Under the pieces are notes generated by a model, which saw only the letters and a list, made by a program, of their open reading frames with translations, was not told the DNA's origin and did not search any database. The position numbers and the translations under genes were made by a program. Of a stretch of DNA of 24,464 bases, positions 23,432 to 24,464 are shown piece after piece (within the stretch, counting starts at the first letter, position 1; each line of letters begins with the position of its first letter). The DNA is from Acidobacteriota bacterium (GTDB taxonomy: Bacteria; Acidobacteriota; Terriglobia; Terriglobales; Acidobacteriaceae): the NCBI GenBank assembly GCA_021819255.1, contig JAKART010000001.1:1-24464 (forward strand), in the 5' to 3' direction.

Positions 23432-24464
23432 TCAGGCCAGTCCCATGGCGAGTTGGACCTCTTCGAGGGTCTGCTGGGCTCGCTTGTTGGCGCGCTCCCG
23501 GCCGTTGGCCAGGACGTCCTTGACGACCTGGGGACGGTGCTCCAGATCGCGGCGATGATCCTGGATGGGAGCGATGCGTTCGACGATGGCGTCAGCCACC
23601 CAGCTCTTGCACTCGATGCAGCCGATGGAGGCGGACCGGCAGCCCTCGGCGGCCTTAAGCTGGGTCTCTTCGGTACTGAACACCTTGTGCAGGTCGAAGA
23701 CCGGGCAGCGGTCAGGATTGCCGGCGTCGCTGCGGCGGATGCGCGCCGGGTCCGTCACCATGGTCTTCAGCTTGGCGCGGATCTCGCCCGGAGGCTCCGA
23801 GAGCATGATGGTGTTGGCGTAGCTCTTGGACATCTTGCGGCCATCCAGCCCGGGGAGCTTGGGGCTGGGGGTGAGCAGGACGTCCGGCTCGGGCAGAATG
23901 GCGGAGATCTTGCGGGATTCGCCCTCCAGAGCAGCCATTTTCTCCTTGTCAGAGGCGGCAGCCTGGAAGTGCTTCTCGATCGTGGCGGAACGTGGACTGT
24001 AGAAGAGGTTGAAGCGGCGCGCGACCTCGCGGGTGAGTTCGACGTGTGCGACCTGGTCGGCTCCTACGGGGACAAAGTGCGGCTTGTAGAGCAGGATGTC
24101 GGCAGCCTGCAGCAGGGGATAACCAAGGAAGCCGTAGGTGTTCAGCTCTTTGCTGGTAAGCTGCGCCTGCTGATCCTTGTAGCTGGGCACGCGCTCCAGC
24201 CAGGGGATGGGCGTCATCATGCTGAAGAGAGTGAAGAGCTGGGCGTGGTGCATCACCTCAGACTGCTTGAAGATGACGGCGCGGCCAGGGTCCAGACCGG
24301 CGGCGAGAAAGTCCAGGGCAACGTCCTGGATGTTCTGGCGCAGCAGCGAGGTGTCGGCGTAGTCGGTGGTCAGGGCGTGCAGGTCAGCGATGAAGAAGTA
24401 GCAGTCGTACTCCTGCTGCAGGTGAACCCAGTTGTAAAGTGCTCCCATGTAGTTGCCGAGGTGC
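23432..24464 (-). CDS. trpS: Tryptophanyl-tRNA synthetase (5' end beyond the window)
   Basis: Class I aminoacyl-tRNA synthetase that charges tRNA(Trp). The window cuts the gene at its N-terminus: the last bases still encode HLGNY, the HIGH-type ATP signature, in frame with the remaining 338 residues. The second signature, KMSKS, is in GLDGRKMSKSYAN, and the tryptophan pocket is represented by ADILLYKPHFVPVGADQ. The C-terminal anticodon region ends EEVQLAMGLA. A Cys pair (GCIECKSW) near the end is typical of some bacterial TrpS lineages. Only the first few tens of residues are missing. scpA follows on the same strand. Confidence 0.97.
   Translation of the reverse strand, partial: HLGNYMGALYNWVHLQQEYDCYFFIADLHALTTDYADTSLLRQNIQDVALDFLAAGLDPGRAVIFKQSEVMHHAQLFTLFSMMTPIPWLERVPSYKDQQAQLTSKELNTYGFLGYPLLQAADILLYKPHFVPVGADQVAHVELTREVARRFNLFYSPRSATIEKHFQAAASDKEKMAALEGESRKISAILPEPDVLLTPSPKLPGLDGRKMSKSYANTIMLSEPPGEIRAKLKTMVTDPARIRRSDAGNPDRCPVFDLHKVFSTEETQLKAAEGCRSASIGCIECKSWVADAIVERIAPIQDHRRDLEHRPQVVKDVLANGRERANKRAQQTLEEVQLAMGLA

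Overview
The window is GC-rich, densely coding DNA most likely from an acidobacterium (class Terriglobia, Acidobacteriaceae-like). This is inferred from gene content. The clearest pointer is a small cupin at 2369-2782 that closely matches, from memory, the manganese hydroxynitrile lyases of Granulicella tundricola and Acidobacterium capsulatum. No rRNA, tRNA, CRISPR array, phage gene or transposase gene was seen.

Layout. (1) 102-3071: a Tat-type lipoprotein of the GH128 glucanase family (+), then on the minus strand an iron-sulfur repair di-iron protein (RIC/YtfE/ScdA) and a two-gene unit of a coiled-coil protein plus the cupin. Two stretches (957-1390 and 3072-3665) carry no convincing gene. 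(2) 3666-10298: a sugar-acid catabolic locus made of two convergent units. The plus unit is a zinc alcohol dehydrogenase overlapping an SDR. The minus unit is an SMP-30 lactonase, mannonate dehydratase UxuA and a second SDR, joined by overlaps, followed by an MFS organic-anion transporter. Together they could take a sugar lactone or aldonate through oxidation, reduction and dehydration to 2-keto-3-deoxygluconate (KDG). Uronate isomerase, classical UxuB, KDG kinase and KDPG aldolase are not in the window. (3) 10532-15793: a secreted alpha/beta hydrolase without an obvious start codon, GalU, an aldo/keto reductase whose first strand is repeated four times, and a secreted DUF885 metallopeptidase. 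(4) 15880-24464: minus-strand housekeeping genes: DEAD-box helicase, RluB-type pseudouridine synthase, Bax-inhibitor-1 membrane protein, ScpB, a 5'-truncated PiT phosphate transporter remnant, ScpA and the 5'-truncated-by-window trpS.

The most interesting feature is a dispersed palindromic element of about 112 bp present three times (about 5536-5644, 6964-7075, 19051-19162). Two copies are nearly identical although about 12 kb apart and inverted. The third is diverged, but its two arms have changed together. Two copies abut or overlap the stop codon of the neighbouring gene, so a terminator or mRNA 3'-end role is plausible. The window also carries an unusual number of short tandem arrays: 17 bp x5, 21 bp x4 inside a gene, 12 bp x4, 21 bp x2, and a 12 bp duplication in the PiT remnant.
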